64,000 bases of DNA from Tranquillimonas alkanivorans (GTDB taxonomy: Bacteria; Pseudomonadota; Alphaproteobacteria; Rhodobacterales; Rhodobacteraceae): NCBI RefSeq assembly GCF_900115595.1, contig NZ_FOXA01000009.1:94599-158598 (forward strand). The letters are read 5' to 3'. Under the pieces are notes generated by a model. The model worked only from the letters and a program-made list of their open reading frames with translations, searched no databases and was not told the origin of the DNA. Of the stretch, positions 15,933 to 24,635 are shown piece by piece. Each line of letters starts with the position of its first letter. Positions within the stretch are counted from its first letter, which is position 1. A program made the translations under genes and the position numbers.

Positions 15933-18256
15933 CGCATCGTCCCCCGGTCGTGCATCGTGCTGCTCCAGGCGCCGTGACGGCGTCGGGATTCGGCCACAGC
16001 GGCGACACCTGACTGTTTCGCGGTGACGCGCATCGCGGCGGCGACCTGCCCGTTGTCGGTCAACACCAGGTCGCCACCTTCGACGACAACCCGAACCTCC
16101 TGCGCACGGCCTCCGGAGGCGGATTGCGAGAGGGCGCGTTGCGCCTGAGGGACGTTCAGCACGGCTCCAGAGCGGGACGGCACGAACACTTCGCTGTTCG
16201 GCGTCCCCTCGTTGACCAGGTACGGAACCCCGGCCTTCACAGGTCCACCGTCGGCCCGGGCGCCGCCGAGCAATCCGCCGAGCCACCCGAAGACCCCGCC
16301 ACCGCCACCGCTGCCGATCATCCCGAGCAAGCCCTTCTGCATCTGAACCTTCGCGATCTCCATCAGGAGCTGTACCAGCGCGTCCTTCGCGCTCATGGAA
16401 CCGTCGATGATGGAGCCGAAGAGGTCGGCCATCCGATCCCTCCCGCGCTCCGCGTTCATCTCCATCTGCTCGAGCGTGTTCGCCGCGTCCTCCGCGTTCT
16501 GGCCCGCCGTGGTGTAGGCGAGGGCGAGGTTGTCGATCTCGGCGCGCAGCTCGGGCGTGATCTCCCGCCCCTCCTGCTGTGCCGCGTGGAGAAGCTCGGC
16601 CTTCCTGCGGGCGAACTCGATGGCGTCCCCGTACTCCTGCCCGCTCTCGGCCACTGCCACGAGCGCCACGGCCTCCGCCTGAAGCGCCTGCGTCTGCTCG
16701 CGGATCGCCTCCACCTCGCGCTGATACTCGCCCACGTCTGCACTGCCGCCACCGCCGCCGCTGGCTCCGGTCGCCGGGATGTTCTCGTGGATCATCGGGG
16801 GCGCGGGTCGAGGTCGTGGGGAAGAGGCCGGAGCCTCGTCCGTCGCCGTCCTGTTGCGCCAGTCGCGAATGCTGCCGCCCATGCCGCGCGGGTCGCCACC
16901 GCGCCCACGGTTCACCGGATCGGAGGCCCCTCCACCAGGCAGGGCTTCCTTCACCGAACGGGCGATGGACAGAAGGCCGGAGAGAGAGGAGCCAAGACGC
17001 TCGACGGCCGAAATGGCCCCGCTGAACTCTACCCGGTCCACGTCCTCCAGCGCGTTGAAAGCGTCCACGGCCTGCGTCTGCACGTCGCCCATGCGCTCGG
17101 CGAACTCTTCGCCGGAGATGCTGCCGTCCTCGAACTGGTCGGAGAGGGTGCGCATTTCCTCGGCCGCTTGCGCAAGCTGTGCCGCAGCCTCGTCATAGCC
17201 CCATGCCCGCATGAGGTTGATGGCCTGCGTCAGCGTGTTCGCCGTGGCCCCGGCTTCCTCGCGCAGGCCCTGATATTCTCCTGCCAAGTGCCGCACGCTG
17301 TCGGCCTGGTCCTCGGCCAGTTCGCCCGCCTCCCGCAGCCGATCGTAAATCTCGTCGCCGAGGATGGCGCGGCCCGCTTCCTCGCTGCGGAAGATGTCGT
17401 CGAGCCGCTCCTCGATCACGTCGAAGGGAAGGTCGGCCAGGGAGACCGCCACCTGCTTTCCGAACTGGCCCACCCGCTCGGTGAGCGCCTGGAACTTGCG
17501 ATCCAGCTCGTCGGCCTTCTCGATCATCTCCGAGTCCATCACGGCGCCCACGCGGTGCGCCTCCTGGATGGTGGCCTGTAGCCCCTGCCGTCCCTGCCCG
17601 AGAAGCTCGACGAACCGCTCGCCCGCGGTGCCGCCGAAAATCTCGTCGCTGATCCTGATCTGCGCGGCGCGGTCCATGTCCTGGAGCCGGTCGACGATTT
17701 CGAGGAGAAGCTCAGAAGGATCTTCCAGCCTGCGTTCGAGGTCGCGGGCCCCAAAGCCGAGACGGCGGAAGGCTTCCTCTGCCGGCCCCTTGCCGGTGGC
17801 GATGAACTCGTCGGCCCGGAGGTTCAGTTCCTTCAGGCCGTCGACCATGGAGTCGATGCCGATCCGGTTCTGCTGGGCGACGAACTTCCACTCCTGGAAG
17901 TCCTGGAGCGGCACACCCGCGCGCTTGGCCTCGTCGCCCACGGCCGCGATGCCCTTGACCACTTGCCCGAGGTTCGAGGTGACGGCGCTGAGCCCCACGG
18001 TGATGGCGCTGCCCGCCACCCCGGCGAGGAAGGTCTTTCCAAACGCCCCGATCTTCGTGCTCGCCGTGGCGAGCGATCGGTTGATGTTGGCCGTGGCGCG
18101 GTTCATGTCCCGCTCCATCGCCCGGGTGGCGGAGCCGGAGTTGCGCCGCAGGCTGTTATAGGAGCGCGTGCCCGTGCGCTCCGCCTTCTTCATCTGCTTC
18201 TCGAACTGATTGATCCGCGCCTCGAGCGAGACCAGCAAGCGTTCTTCGTCAGCCAT
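15929..18256 (-). CDS. phage tail tape measure protein
   Basis: A 775-residue protein. Residues 1-75 are a coiled-coil start (LEARINQFEKQMKKAERTGTR), followed by a hydrophobic glycine/alanine segment (FLAGVAGSAITVGLSAVTSN, about 77-96). Long helical stretches follow, a low-complexity Pro/Gly region near 480-510, a second helical part, and a glycine-rich hydrophobic stretch (MIGSGGGGGVFGWLGGLLGG) near the C-terminus. This is the layout of lambda-type tape measures that set tail length. By length it would specify a short-to-medium siphovirus tail. It lies directly downstream of TerL, not of the tail-tube genes. Confidence 0.85.
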   Translation of the reverse strand: MADEERLLVSLEARINQFEKQMKKAERTGTRSYNSLRRNSGSATRAMERDMNRATANINRSLATASTKIGAFGKTFLAGVAGSAITVGLSAVTSNLGQVVKGIAAVGDEAKRAGVPLQDFQEWKFVAQQNRIGIDSMVDGLKELNLRADEFIATGKGPAEEAFRRLGFGARDLERRLEDPSELLLEIVDRLQDMDRAAQIRISDEIFGGTAGERFVELLGQGRQGLQATIQEAHRVGAVMDSEMIEKADELDRKFQALTERVGQFGKQVAVSLADLPFDVIEERLDDIFRSEEAGRAILGDEIYDRLREAGELAEDQADSVRHLAGEYQGLREEAGATANTLTQAINLMRAWGYDEAAAQLAQAAEEMRTLSDQFEDGSISGEEFAERMGDVQTQAVDAFNALEDVDRVEFSGAISAVERLGSSLSGLLSIARSVKEALPGGGASDPVNRGRGGDPRGMGGSIRDWRNRTATDEAPASSPRPRPAPPMIHENIPATGASGGGGGSADVGEYQREVEAIREQTQALQAEAVALVAVAESGQEYGDAIEFARRKAELLHAAQQEGREITPELRAEIDNLALAYTTAGQNAEDAANTLEQMEMNAERGRDRMADLFGSIIDGSMSAKDALVQLLMEIAKVQMQKGLLGMIGSGGGGGVFGWLGGLLGGARADGGPVKAGVPYLVNEGTPNSEVFVPSRSGAVLNVPQAQRALSQSASGGRAQEVRVVVEGGDLVLTDNGQVAAAMRVTAKQSGVAAVAESRRRHGAWSSTMHDRGTMR

Positions 18257-18268
18257 TGGGGGCCTCCC

Positions 18269-19876
18269 TCATGCCAGGAAAAAGTCGTCTTCGAACCAGT
18301 CGGCACTGGTGATGAACTGCGTCTCGCCGGCTGCGCAGCGCGCCACCGCCATGGCCGTCGCCACGGCGCCGTCGATCTTGTTGCCGCTCTTGCCCTTGTG
18401 GAACGAGCGGTTGCCGGCCGCGTCCACGTGGAGCTGCACGTTGTCGAAGTTCCAGCGCAGTACCGGGTGGCCGCCGTGGTTGAAGCGTCGGGCGAGGATC
18501 GCGCGCTCCAGCTCCTTCACGGCTGGTGCCATCGTGACCCAGCCCTGTCGCATCTCCACGACGGGCAGGCCGTCCTCTTCGAGGTTCTGCATCATCACCC
18601 GGCCCATGTGCGGGTCGAACGCGGCCTCGCGGACATTGAAGCGGGCGAAGAGTTCGCGGATGTGCTCCTCGATGAAGCGGAAGTCGACGACGTTGCCGGG
18701 GGTCGGGATGATATATCCGTCCTCGGCCCACGACACGTAGTCGACGCCGTGCCGGTCGCCTCGGGCGCGCAAGTTGTCCTCCGGGCAGAAGAACCACGGG
18801 TGCACCTGGTAGCCGTCGTCGCCGTTTTCCCAGCACGCCACGACGCATGTCAGGTCTTCGTTCTTCGAGAGGTCCACGCCAAGCCAGCACGGCGCCTGCA
18901 CCATCTCCAGCTCGTCGAGGTCCACCTCGTGCGCGCCCTTGTCATAGACGTGCATCTCGACGAAGGGCGACGTCGATTGATCCAGCCAGCGGTTCAGGTT
19001 GAATTGCAGGAAGCTGTCGCGCTCGAACGGGCTGTGCTCGGCCTTCCGCGCCTTATCCCGGAACCCCCCGATATCCGGATAGCCATGATCGAGGCCGGGA
19101 TTAACCGCGCGCCAGACGGTCTCATCGGTCCAGTCGTCCTCGGGCTCCGCCATGAAGATGACAGGCAGGGTGGCCGGGTCTTCGATCTCGCCCTTCTGCA
19201 CCTTCATCGCGTACTCGACGGTCTGCCAGGCGAGGTTCTCCTGTCCGCGTCCCGAGGTGCTCGCCACGATCATCAGCGTTCCCGGCACCTTCACCAGCGC
19301 GGAATCGAGGGCTTCCCATTGCGAGCGGCCTTTGCGGCCTTCCCACGCGTGCAGCTCGTCCGCGATGACGACGTCCGGCGTCTTGCCGTGCTGCGTCTTG
19401 CCGTCGGCGTGCAGGGCGACGTAGCGGGTCCGGTCGCGCTTGAAGGTGATGCGGCTCGTGTACTCCCGCACAGACAGATGCTTCCTGAGGCGGCTGTCGT
19501 TGTCGACAATGAGCGCCGTCTCGTTGAACAGCTCCATGGCCTGCTCGTGCGCGGATGCCGCCGACACGATCAGGCCGCCCGGCTTCTTCTCCGGCCCCAC
19601 GAGGTGCAGGAGCGTCAGCGCGGAGGCGAGGGATGTCTTGCGGTTGCCGCGGGGCAAGAGGAGCACGACACGTCGCACGACGCGCGATCCGTCCTCGTTC
19701 CGAGGGCCGTAGACGCGCCGGACGATCTTCTCCTGCCACGGGTCGAGCTGGAAAGGATGTCCGGGCGCCGGGTTCTTCGGATGCTTGAGCTTCCGGAGCC
19801 ACTGCACGGCGCGGTCGCCGTGGCCCATCGGATCGGCGATCTCGACGTCCTCGTGTATCCAGTCCGGGACCAGCAT
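18269..19876 (-). CDS. terL: terminase large subunit (HK97 type)
   Basis: A 535-residue DNA-packaging motor. The Walker A-like LLPRGNRKTS is near residue 73, Walker B is VVIADELHAWEG, and the coupling motif is in LMIVASTSGRGQENLAW. Nuclease aspartates lie in GVDLSKNEDLTCVV, AAFDPHMGRV and KIDGAVATAMAVAR, the order seen in the RNase H-like domain. The ATG at 19876 shares one base with the TerS stop (TGATG). Length and motifs look functional. Confidence 0.95.
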   Translation of the reverse strand: MLVPDWIHEDVEIADPMGHGDRAVQWLRKLKHPKNPAPGHPFQLDPWQEKIVRRVYGPRNEDGSRVVRRVVLLLPRGNRKTSLASALTLLHLVGPEKKPGGLIVSAASAHEQAMELFNETALIVDNDSRLRKHLSVREYTSRITFKRDRTRYVALHADGKTQHGKTPDVVIADELHAWEGRKGRSQWEALDSALVKVPGTLMIVASTSGRGQENLAWQTVEYAMKVQKGEIEDPATLPVIFMAEPEDDWTDETVWRAVNPGLDHGYPDIGGFRDKARKAEHSPFERDSFLQFNLNRWLDQSTSPFVEMHVYDKGAHEVDLDELEMVQAPCWLGVDLSKNEDLTCVVACWENGDDGYQVHPWFFCPEDNLRARGDRHGVDYVSWAEDGYIIPTPGNVVDFRFIEEHIRELFARFNVREAAFDPHMGRVMMQNLEEDGLPVVEMRQGWVTMAPAVKELERAILARRFNHGGHPVLRWNFDNVQLHVDAAGNRSFHKGKSGNKIDGAVATAMAVARCAAGETQFITSADWFEDDFFLA

Positions 19877-20265
19877 CAGGCCACCAAGTCGTCGTCGTCT
19901 TCGTCGTCGCGGATTGCCGGGCGCGACCGCGAAACTGGCGTGAGCCCGAGTTCGGCTGCAAGCAGGCGCGCGCGGGTCATCGCGTCGGCCTGGATACCGA
20001 CGCCCGGGTGGCGCTTCAGGCCGGTCTCGGTCGAGATCACGCGGCCGTCGCGCTGGAGCATGCGCTCCATCTCCCGCACCGAGCCGATCGCGAGGCAGTA
20101 GTTCTCCAGGCTGCCGAGGTCGGCGTCTGTCAGGATCCGGCGCTCTGTCAGGATCGGCATCACGCGGTCCCATTCCGCCGCGGCGTCCTCGGGCATCCAT
20201 TCCGGCGCCGGCAGGTCTGCCAGAGCGTCAGGGTCGGTTTTCATGTGCGGCTTCGTCCCGCGCAT
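19876..20265 (-). CDS. terS: terminase small subunit (P27 family)
   Basis: A 129-residue protein with the P27-type pattern APEWMPEDAAAEWDRVMPIL, then TDADLGSLENYCLAIGSVREMERML and a C-terminal acidic tail (IRDDEDDDDLVA). P27-family TerS proteins recognise the packaging site and recruit TerL. It is coupled to terL and abuts the head-tail joining gene upstream. Confidence 0.92.
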   Translation of the reverse strand: MRGTKPHMKTDPDALADLPAPEWMPEDAAAEWDRVMPILTERRILTDADLGSLENYCLAIGSVREMERMLQRDGRVISTETGLKRHPGVGIQADAMTRARLLAAELGLTPVSRSRPAIRDDEDDDDLVA

Positions 20266-20588
20266 TACTCGTCTCCTATCGCGATGCAGCGCAGCTCCAT
20301 GCCCTTGCGGCGTCCGATGGGGGTTACCTCGCGGATGTTGAAATCCGTGCCGTCGAAGCGCACGCGGTCGGCCGTCTTCACGCCGTCGAGGAAGCGGGTG
20401 CGAAACACGATGGCGGTTTCGGTCGTCGCGCGGGCATCCCGGATGAACTCCTCGGCCGTCTGCTCCACAACCTCGGCCCGGAGCGTGGCAAGGTCCGTCC
20501 AGGTCGGGACCGGCGTGCCGTACTCGTTCACCGCCGAGGCGTCGTACTGCTGAACCTTGATGACGTGGGTGAGCTTGCCTGCCCTCAT
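20265..20588 (-). CDS. head-tail joining / head closure protein
   Basis: A 107-residue protein with the phage_H_T_join pattern: LTHVIKVQQYDASAVNEYG, WTDLATLRAEVVEQTAEEFI and TDFNIREVTPIGRRKGMELRC. Family members cap the connector to join head and tail. It overlaps the DUF3168 gene upstream by 4 bp and terS by 1 bp. Confidence 0.9.
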   Translation of the reverse strand: MRAGKLTHVIKVQQYDASAVNEYGTPVPTWTDLATLRAEVVEQTAEEFIRDARATTETAIVFRTRFLDGVKTADRVRFDGTDFNIREVTPIGRRKGMELRCIAIGDE

Positions 20589-21001
20589 GCCTGCACCTCC
20601 GCGATCAGCATCTCGACGGACACCACGCCGTGGCTGGTCTCGCCGTCAGGGTCGCGCATGACGCGGACACCGGAGGCGCGCAGGTCGGCGCAGTGATAGC
20701 CCGCGTCGAGGTTCATGCGCCCGGACATCACGGCGCGGCGGATGGCCCCACAGATACGCTTCACGCCCTCCAGAGAGGTCTCCTGCTTCCAGACGTGAAT
20801 CGTGTGGTAGACGCGCGTATGGGTCCGCTGAAAACTCGTCCCCTCGTCCACGAGCTGCGTCTCGCCCAGGATGATCGAGGGCGACGGTGCGGGCCGCTGA
20901 TTGCGGTCGAGGATGGCGGTGGCCGGCACAAGGGCCGTCACCTCGGGAGAGGCGATGAGGCGGTTCCTGAGGGCCTTCTGGGTGGCGAGGTCCATGCTCA
21001 T
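20585..21001 (-). CDS. DUF3168 tail-completion protein
   Basis: A 138-residue protein. DUF3168 features are LRNRLIASPEVTALVPATAI, PSPSIILGETQLVDEG and HTIHVWKQETSLEGVKRICGAI. Members sit at the head-tail interface (tail terminator or completion). It overlaps the gp10-like gene by 4 bp. Confidence 0.9.
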   Translation of the reverse strand: MSMDLATQKALRNRLIASPEVTALVPATAILDRNQRPAPSPSIILGETQLVDEGTSFQRTHTRVYHTIHVWKQETSLEGVKRICGAIRRAVMSGRMNLDAGYHCADLRASGVRVMRDPDGETSHGVVSVEMLIAEVQA

Positions 21002-21420
21002 TTGCCGGTCCCCCAGTTCTCTTTGACCGCCTTGGAGATGGCACGCTTGATGCGGTTCTCGGCGCGCTTCTTGCTCATCCGGAAAGCGGGCCAGAAGAAG
21101 GGCCGCGCGGTGCTGTTCTTCGTGCCGTACTCGACGAGGTGCGCGTAACGCACGTCGGTGTTGCCTGCGGTGATCACCACCTCGTTCGGCCCCGCCACCT
21201 GCGAGCCGCCGGGCTGCGAATAGGGCGGTGTGGAATCGCCGGGGGCGGTGACTTGGATGCTACCCATGAGGTCGCCCGTCACCTCGGGCGCGAGCCCCTC
21301 CATCGTCTCCGCGATCTCGTACCCGCTCTGCATCAGGGCAGGCTTGACCGCCTTGCGGACCTCTTTGGGGATCCTGCTCATGCGGTACTGGAAGTTCTTG
21401 AGGCCACCATCACGAGACAT
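20998..21420 (-). CDS. HK97 gp10-like head-tail connector protein
   Basis: A 140-residue protein starting at ATG 21420, which overlaps the upstream connector gene by one base. Typical stretches are VKPALMQSGYEIAETMEGLAP, VTGDLMGSIQV and YAHLVEYGTKNSTARPFFWPA, the last being the hallmark of the HK97 gp10 family. The basic C-terminus is typical. Confidence 0.92.
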   Translation of the reverse strand: MSRDGGLKNFQYRMSRIPKEVRKAVKPALMQSGYEIAETMEGLAPEVTGDLMGSIQVTAPGDSTPPYSQPGGSQVAGPNEVVITAGNTDVRYAHLVEYGTKNSTARPFFWPAFRMSKKRAENRIKRAISKAVKENWGTGK

Positions 21421-21737
21421 CAGAAGGTGAACCCCCGGTACTCGTTGACGATCTCGCGGACGTTGAATGGCACCTCGTTCGCGGTGGCTCCTACGACCGC
21501 CGCCTCGCGCTGTTCGTACCACCACGCGGCAAGCTGGCTCACGGCCTCGATCAGCGCGGGAGGAACCGGATCCTGATCCACACCGCCGAATGTCTCCTCG
21601 ATCTTGAAACCGAGGAGGCGCTCGATGTGGCTCTGCGCGGCGTCGATCTTGCGCGTGAGGAGCTGGTCGTCGGCCGATCCGATATCATCGGTGAACGCCA
21701 GTTGCTCCTTCACCTCGCTGAGAAGAACGATTGCCAT
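21420..21737 (-). CDS. gp6-like head-tail connector
   Basis: A 105-residue protein with LSEVKEQLAFTDDIGSADDQL, then IDAAQSHIERLLGF and PPALIEAVSQLAAWWYEQREA. This is the Phage_connect_1 / HK97 gp6 pattern, an adaptor that forms a ring below the portal. It heads the adaptor series gp6, gp10, DUF3168, joining protein. Confidence 0.92.
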   Translation of the reverse strand: MAIVLLSEVKEQLAFTDDIGSADDQLLTRKIDAAQSHIERLLGFKIEETFGGVDQDPVPPALIEAVSQLAAWWYEQREAAVVGATANEVPFNVREIVNEYRGFTF

Positions 21738-21747
21738 CGGTTACCTC

Positions 21748-22227
21748 CTATGCCGCCGCAACGCGGACGAGCGGTGAGTTCAGCACCAGGGCCGCGCGCA
21801 TCTTGATGACGTTGCTGGCGCTCTCCAGGTCTTCAGCGAACTCGGTCACGAGCCCCAGCCAAAGCCGCTGGCTCGGCGTGCCCCCCGCCTGTGCATCCGG
21901 CAGGTCGAGGCGGAAGGCGTAGGCATCGGTGCTCTTCGCGGCTGCCCAAAGGCGCTGTTGCCCCGCGTCGGAGGGATCGGCCCCGAGGATGATCTCCATC
22001 ACCTGGCTTCGCATGACGCTCTTCATCGTTTCCGCCATGCCGCCGCCCGTCTGGAGCGAGGTCACATCCATCGTCTCCCAACTGACGCCGACGGAGCCGA
22101 TGCCTTCCACGTTGCCGATTTCGGCCCAGCTCTCGCCGGTCACGTCGGCAGCGGAGAAGGCGTGCCCTTGGCTACCGCTCCTCTCCTGCCCGATGAACAG
22201 GCGACTGCCGCCGACGGCCATCAGCAT
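21748..22227 (-). CDS. tail tube protein, copy B
   Basis: A 159-residue protein with the major-tail-tube pattern (EIGNVEGIGSVGVSWETMDV, DPSDAGQQRLWAAAKS, GGTPSQRLWLGLV, ALVLNSPLVRV). It aligns along its whole length with the adjacent copy at 22231-22707 (shared SDAGQ, YAF, GGTPS, A-x-x-VxKxxxxL and RVxAA blocks), so the pair arose by duplication. It is three bases downstream of the other copy. Confidence 0.82.
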   Translation of the reverse strand: MLMAVGGSRLFIGQERSGSQGHAFSAADVTGESWAEIGNVEGIGSVGVSWETMDVTSLQTGGGMAETMKSVMRSQVMEIILGADPSDAGQQRLWAAAKSTDAYAFRLDLPDAQAGGTPSQRLWLGLVTEFAEDLESASNVIKMRAALVLNSPLVRVAAA

Positions 22228-22230
22228 GGC

Positions 22231-22707
22231 TTACACGCCCGCCGCAGCGTCGACGCGGGTGATCTTGGAATCCACCAGCAGCGAGACGTTCAGCTTCATC
22301 ACGCTGTTCGCGGTGTCGAGTGCCTCCGAGGCGCTGCCGACTTTCGCGATGAAGTACCGCTCGGAGGGGGTGCCGCCGTCGGGCGCGTCGTTGAATACGA
22401 CCTTGAAGGCGTAATCGTGGATCTCCTTCTCGGCCGCGATCAGGGCGGCTTGCCCCGCGTCCGAGTAATCCTGCCCCATGACCACCTCGAGCGTGCCGGC
22501 GTTGCGGGCGCCCTTCACCTTGCGGGTGCGGGCATCGCTGATCGACGTGAAGGTGATCTCTTCGGCGGTGTCACCGAAGGAGCCGAGGCTCTCGACTTCC
22601 TTGATCTCGGTCCAGGTCAGCGCGCCGTAGGTGGTGGCATCTGCCGGTTCGGTGTTCTGCGCGGAGTCGCTGATATAGAGCTTCGCGCCGTTCGTGGCGA
22701 AAATCAT
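22231..22707 (-). CDS. tail tube protein, copy A
   Basis: A 158-residue protein. WTEIKEVESLGSFGDTAEEI, KGARNAGTLEVVMGQDYSDAGQ, YAFKVVFNDAPDGGTPSERY and LLVDSKITRVDAAAGV are typical of siphovirus major tail tube proteins. Start overlaps the HNH gene by 4 bp. It is paralogous to the gene immediately downstream. Confidence 0.85.
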   Translation of the reverse strand: MIFATNGAKLYISDSAQNTEPADATTYGALTWTEIKEVESLGSFGDTAEEITFTSISDARTRKVKGARNAGTLEVVMGQDYSDAGQAALIAAEKEIHDYAFKVVFNDAPDGGTPSERYFIAKVGSASEALDTANSVMKLNVSLLVDSKITRVDAAAGV

Positions 22708-23060
22708 GGGTAACCTCGTGGGTTGCGGCGCTCTTCAGACTGCTTCGCGCCGGAGTGACAGGGGGTGCAGAGCGACTGCCAATTGCTCTTGTCCCAGAAG
22801 AGGGCGGTGTCGCCCTTGTGCGGGGTGACGTGGTCCACAACCGTGGCGGGGTTGCCGCAGCGACGGCACCGGGGGTGCTTCGCGAGGAAGGCGGTGCGCG
22901 CCTTGTCCCACGTCCCGGTGTAGCCGCGTTGGCTGGAGTTCGGGCGGGTGCGGTCGAAGCGAGCCTTCCGCGCCTGGTCCGCTTTCCGTTCGCACGGGCA
23001 ACGGATCGACGCCGCGACACGATGGCCGCAGGCGCAGAGGCGCGGAGGCTTCACCGGCAT
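22704..23060 (-). CDS. HNH endonuclease
   Basis: A 118-residue protein. The HNH core is CRRCGNPATVVDHVTPHKGD, followed by FWDKSNWQSLCTPCHSGAK, with zinc cysteine pairs CRRC and CTPC and the catalytic His in VDHV. A second pair, CACG and CPC, lies at the N-terminus. In HK97-like phages such HNH proteins assist TerL in cos cleavage. Here it sits between the decoration and tail-tube genes, far from terS. Confidence 0.92.
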   Translation of the reverse strand: MPVKPPRLCACGHRVAASIRCPCERKADQARKARFDRTRPNSSQRGYTGTWDKARTAFLAKHPRCRRCGNPATVVDHVTPHKGDTALFWDKSNWQSLCTPCHSGAKQSEERRNPRGYP

Positions 23061-23446
23061 CAGGCGACCGGGCGCTCGTGCGCGTTGCCCTTCACCAGGA
23101 CGACGCCCGCCGCGATGGACGTGCCGCCGTTCTTGGTGATGACGGTGCGCAGGTAACGCTTGTGCCCGACGTACCCGACCTTGACGACGGAGTCGGCCGC
23201 AAGGCTCGCCGGGAACTCGCCCACGAGGTGTTCGGCCGCGACATCGGTGAAGTCGCCCGAGGTCGGGGTGTCGCTCTCCTGGAGCTTGGCCGTGAAGTCG
23301 CCCGAGGAAACGATGGCCCCCGTGTTGACGACCACCGCAGCCGACTCGAAGCCCTGCAGGTCGAGCGCCGCCGAGGTGTTGGTTGCGGAGAGGACCGCAG
23401 ACGCGACGGCCTGCACGGTCCCGATGTTGTTCGCGAGGTCACGCAT
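23060..23446 (-). CDS. capsid-associated (decoration-like) protein
   Basis: A 128-residue protein directly downstream of the capsid gene. It is beta-rich with alanine/threonine-rich stretches (AVVVNTGAIVSSGDFTAKLQ, VKVGYVGHKRYLRTVI). I recognise the pattern (a start like MRDL-N, then GY-GxKRYxR) from small proteins next to HK97-type capsid genes, often presumed to decorate or cement the capsid. The role is inferred from position. Confidence 0.65.
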   Translation of the reverse strand: MRDLANNIGTVQAVASAVLSATNTSAALDLQGFESAAVVVNTGAIVSSGDFTAKLQESDTPTSGDFTDVAAEHLVGEFPASLAADSVVKVGYVGHKRYLRTVITKNGGTSIAAGVVLVKGNAHERPVA

Positions 23447-23458
23447 GGGTCTGTTCCC

Positions 23459-24631
23459 TTAGCTCGTGGACATCTTGAGTTTGCGGAAGCGCGCGGCCTG
23501 GAGGACGCGGCCACCGACGCGGCGGGTGGCGTGGATGCGGGTCAGGCCCTTCGTCGCGAGGATGTACGGGTTGACCAGGATCGACATCGAAAGCCGGTCG
23601 ACGATCCGGTACGCCGAGAAGTCGCCGTAGAGGATCGGGAAGGCCCCGCTGGCGATGTCCGGCATGTCCACCGCTTCCACCACGGGACGGCCGAGGATGG
23701 TCTCGGGCTGGCCCGCCTGGAACGAGGGTTGCCACAGGTGGCGTCCGTCGGCGTCCTTGAGGGTGCGGATCACGCCGAGGGTCGTGCCGTTCATCATCCA
23801 CGTCCCGGAGTTCCGGTAGGTGGCCGGCATCGCGTACATGAGCTTGATGAGCTGGTCCGGATCGATGTTCGAGGTCGAGCCGTTCACCGTGTGGGCGATG
23901 TCGGCGTGGGTCATCAGGCCCTCGGGCTGCTTGACGCCGTCACCGTTGACGAAGGCTTCGCCCTCCTTCTTGCCGAAGTCCTCGGCCAGGGCGAGGCGAA
24001 CCTCCTGCTCTGCGGTGCCGCCGCTGTCGGCCAGAAGCTCGTTCGAGATGTCGACGTAGGTCATCAGCTTGCGCGCCGTGACTTCCGCTTGCCCGAAGGT
24101 CGTGGTGCTCTCTTCGGCCTCCTCGCCTTCGCCTTCCCACTGCGCATTCGTGATGCCGGTGCGGCGGGGATACTTGATTGAGGCGGAGGTGATGTTGCGG
24201 ACGCTGGCAACCGAACGGATCGGCGAATACTCGACGAGGTCGCGGATGAACTCCGAAGACATCTCGGCCGGGGCGAGGTAGCCGCCCTGCTCGTCATTCG
24301 AGACGGTCAGCGACTTGAGCTCTTCCTCAGGGGCACCGCCGCCGCGCCGCAGGTAGGTGGCGAACGCCTTGCGCTCCAGCGCCTTCTGTTCGTCCTCGTC
24401 GGCCGAGGTGTTGCCGGTGCCGGGGCGGTTCGCCTTTGCCTCGAGCTTGTCGATCCGCTCGTCCAGTTTCGTCGTGTCGGCTTTCTTCTCGATCTCATCG
24501 AGGCGGTCGTTGACGGTTTTCGTCAGGTCGGCCACAGCCTTCGTGACGATGTCCGTGGGATCGTCCTCGCCGCCGTCCTTCAGCGTGAGGGCCGTGCTGC
24601 CGAGCAGCTCTCGGGTCTTCAGGTGTCGCAT
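23459..24631 (-). CDS. major capsid protein (HK97 fold)
   Basis: A 390-residue protein. Residues 20-75 are a coiled-coil scaffolding (delta) domain (VADLTKTVNDRLDEIEKKAD), expected to be removed by the adjacent protease. The HK97-fold part begins with LTVSNDEQGGYLAPAEMSSE and contains VRNITSASIKYPRRTG, FVNGDGVKQPEGLM, WMMNGTTLGVIRTLKD and GRPVVEAVDMPDI. The C-terminus HATRRVGGRVLQAARFRKLK is typical. Lambda-HK97 family length. Confidence 0.96.
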   Translation of the reverse strand: MRHLKTRELLGSTALTLKDGGEDDPTDIVTKAVADLTKTVNDRLDEIEKKADTTKLDERIDKLEAKANRPGTGNTSADEDEQKALERKAFATYLRRGGGAPEEELKSLTVSNDEQGGYLAPAEMSSEFIRDLVEYSPIRSVASVRNITSASIKYPRRTGITNAQWEGEGEEAEESTTTFGQAEVTARKLMTYVDISNELLADSGGTAEQEVRLALAEDFGKKEGEAFVNGDGVKQPEGLMTHADIAHTVNGSTSNIDPDQLIKLMYAMPATYRNSGTWMMNGTTLGVIRTLKDADGRHLWQPSFQAGQPETILGRPVVEAVDMPDIASGAFPILYGDFSAYRIVDRLSMSILVNPYILATKGLTRIHATRRVGGRVLQAARFRKLKMSTS

Positions 24632-24635
24632 GTCG

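Noticed and set aside
17963..20101. Long plus-strand frame opposite terminase and tape measure
   Set aside because: Antisense to well-supported terL/terS; no recognisable domain.
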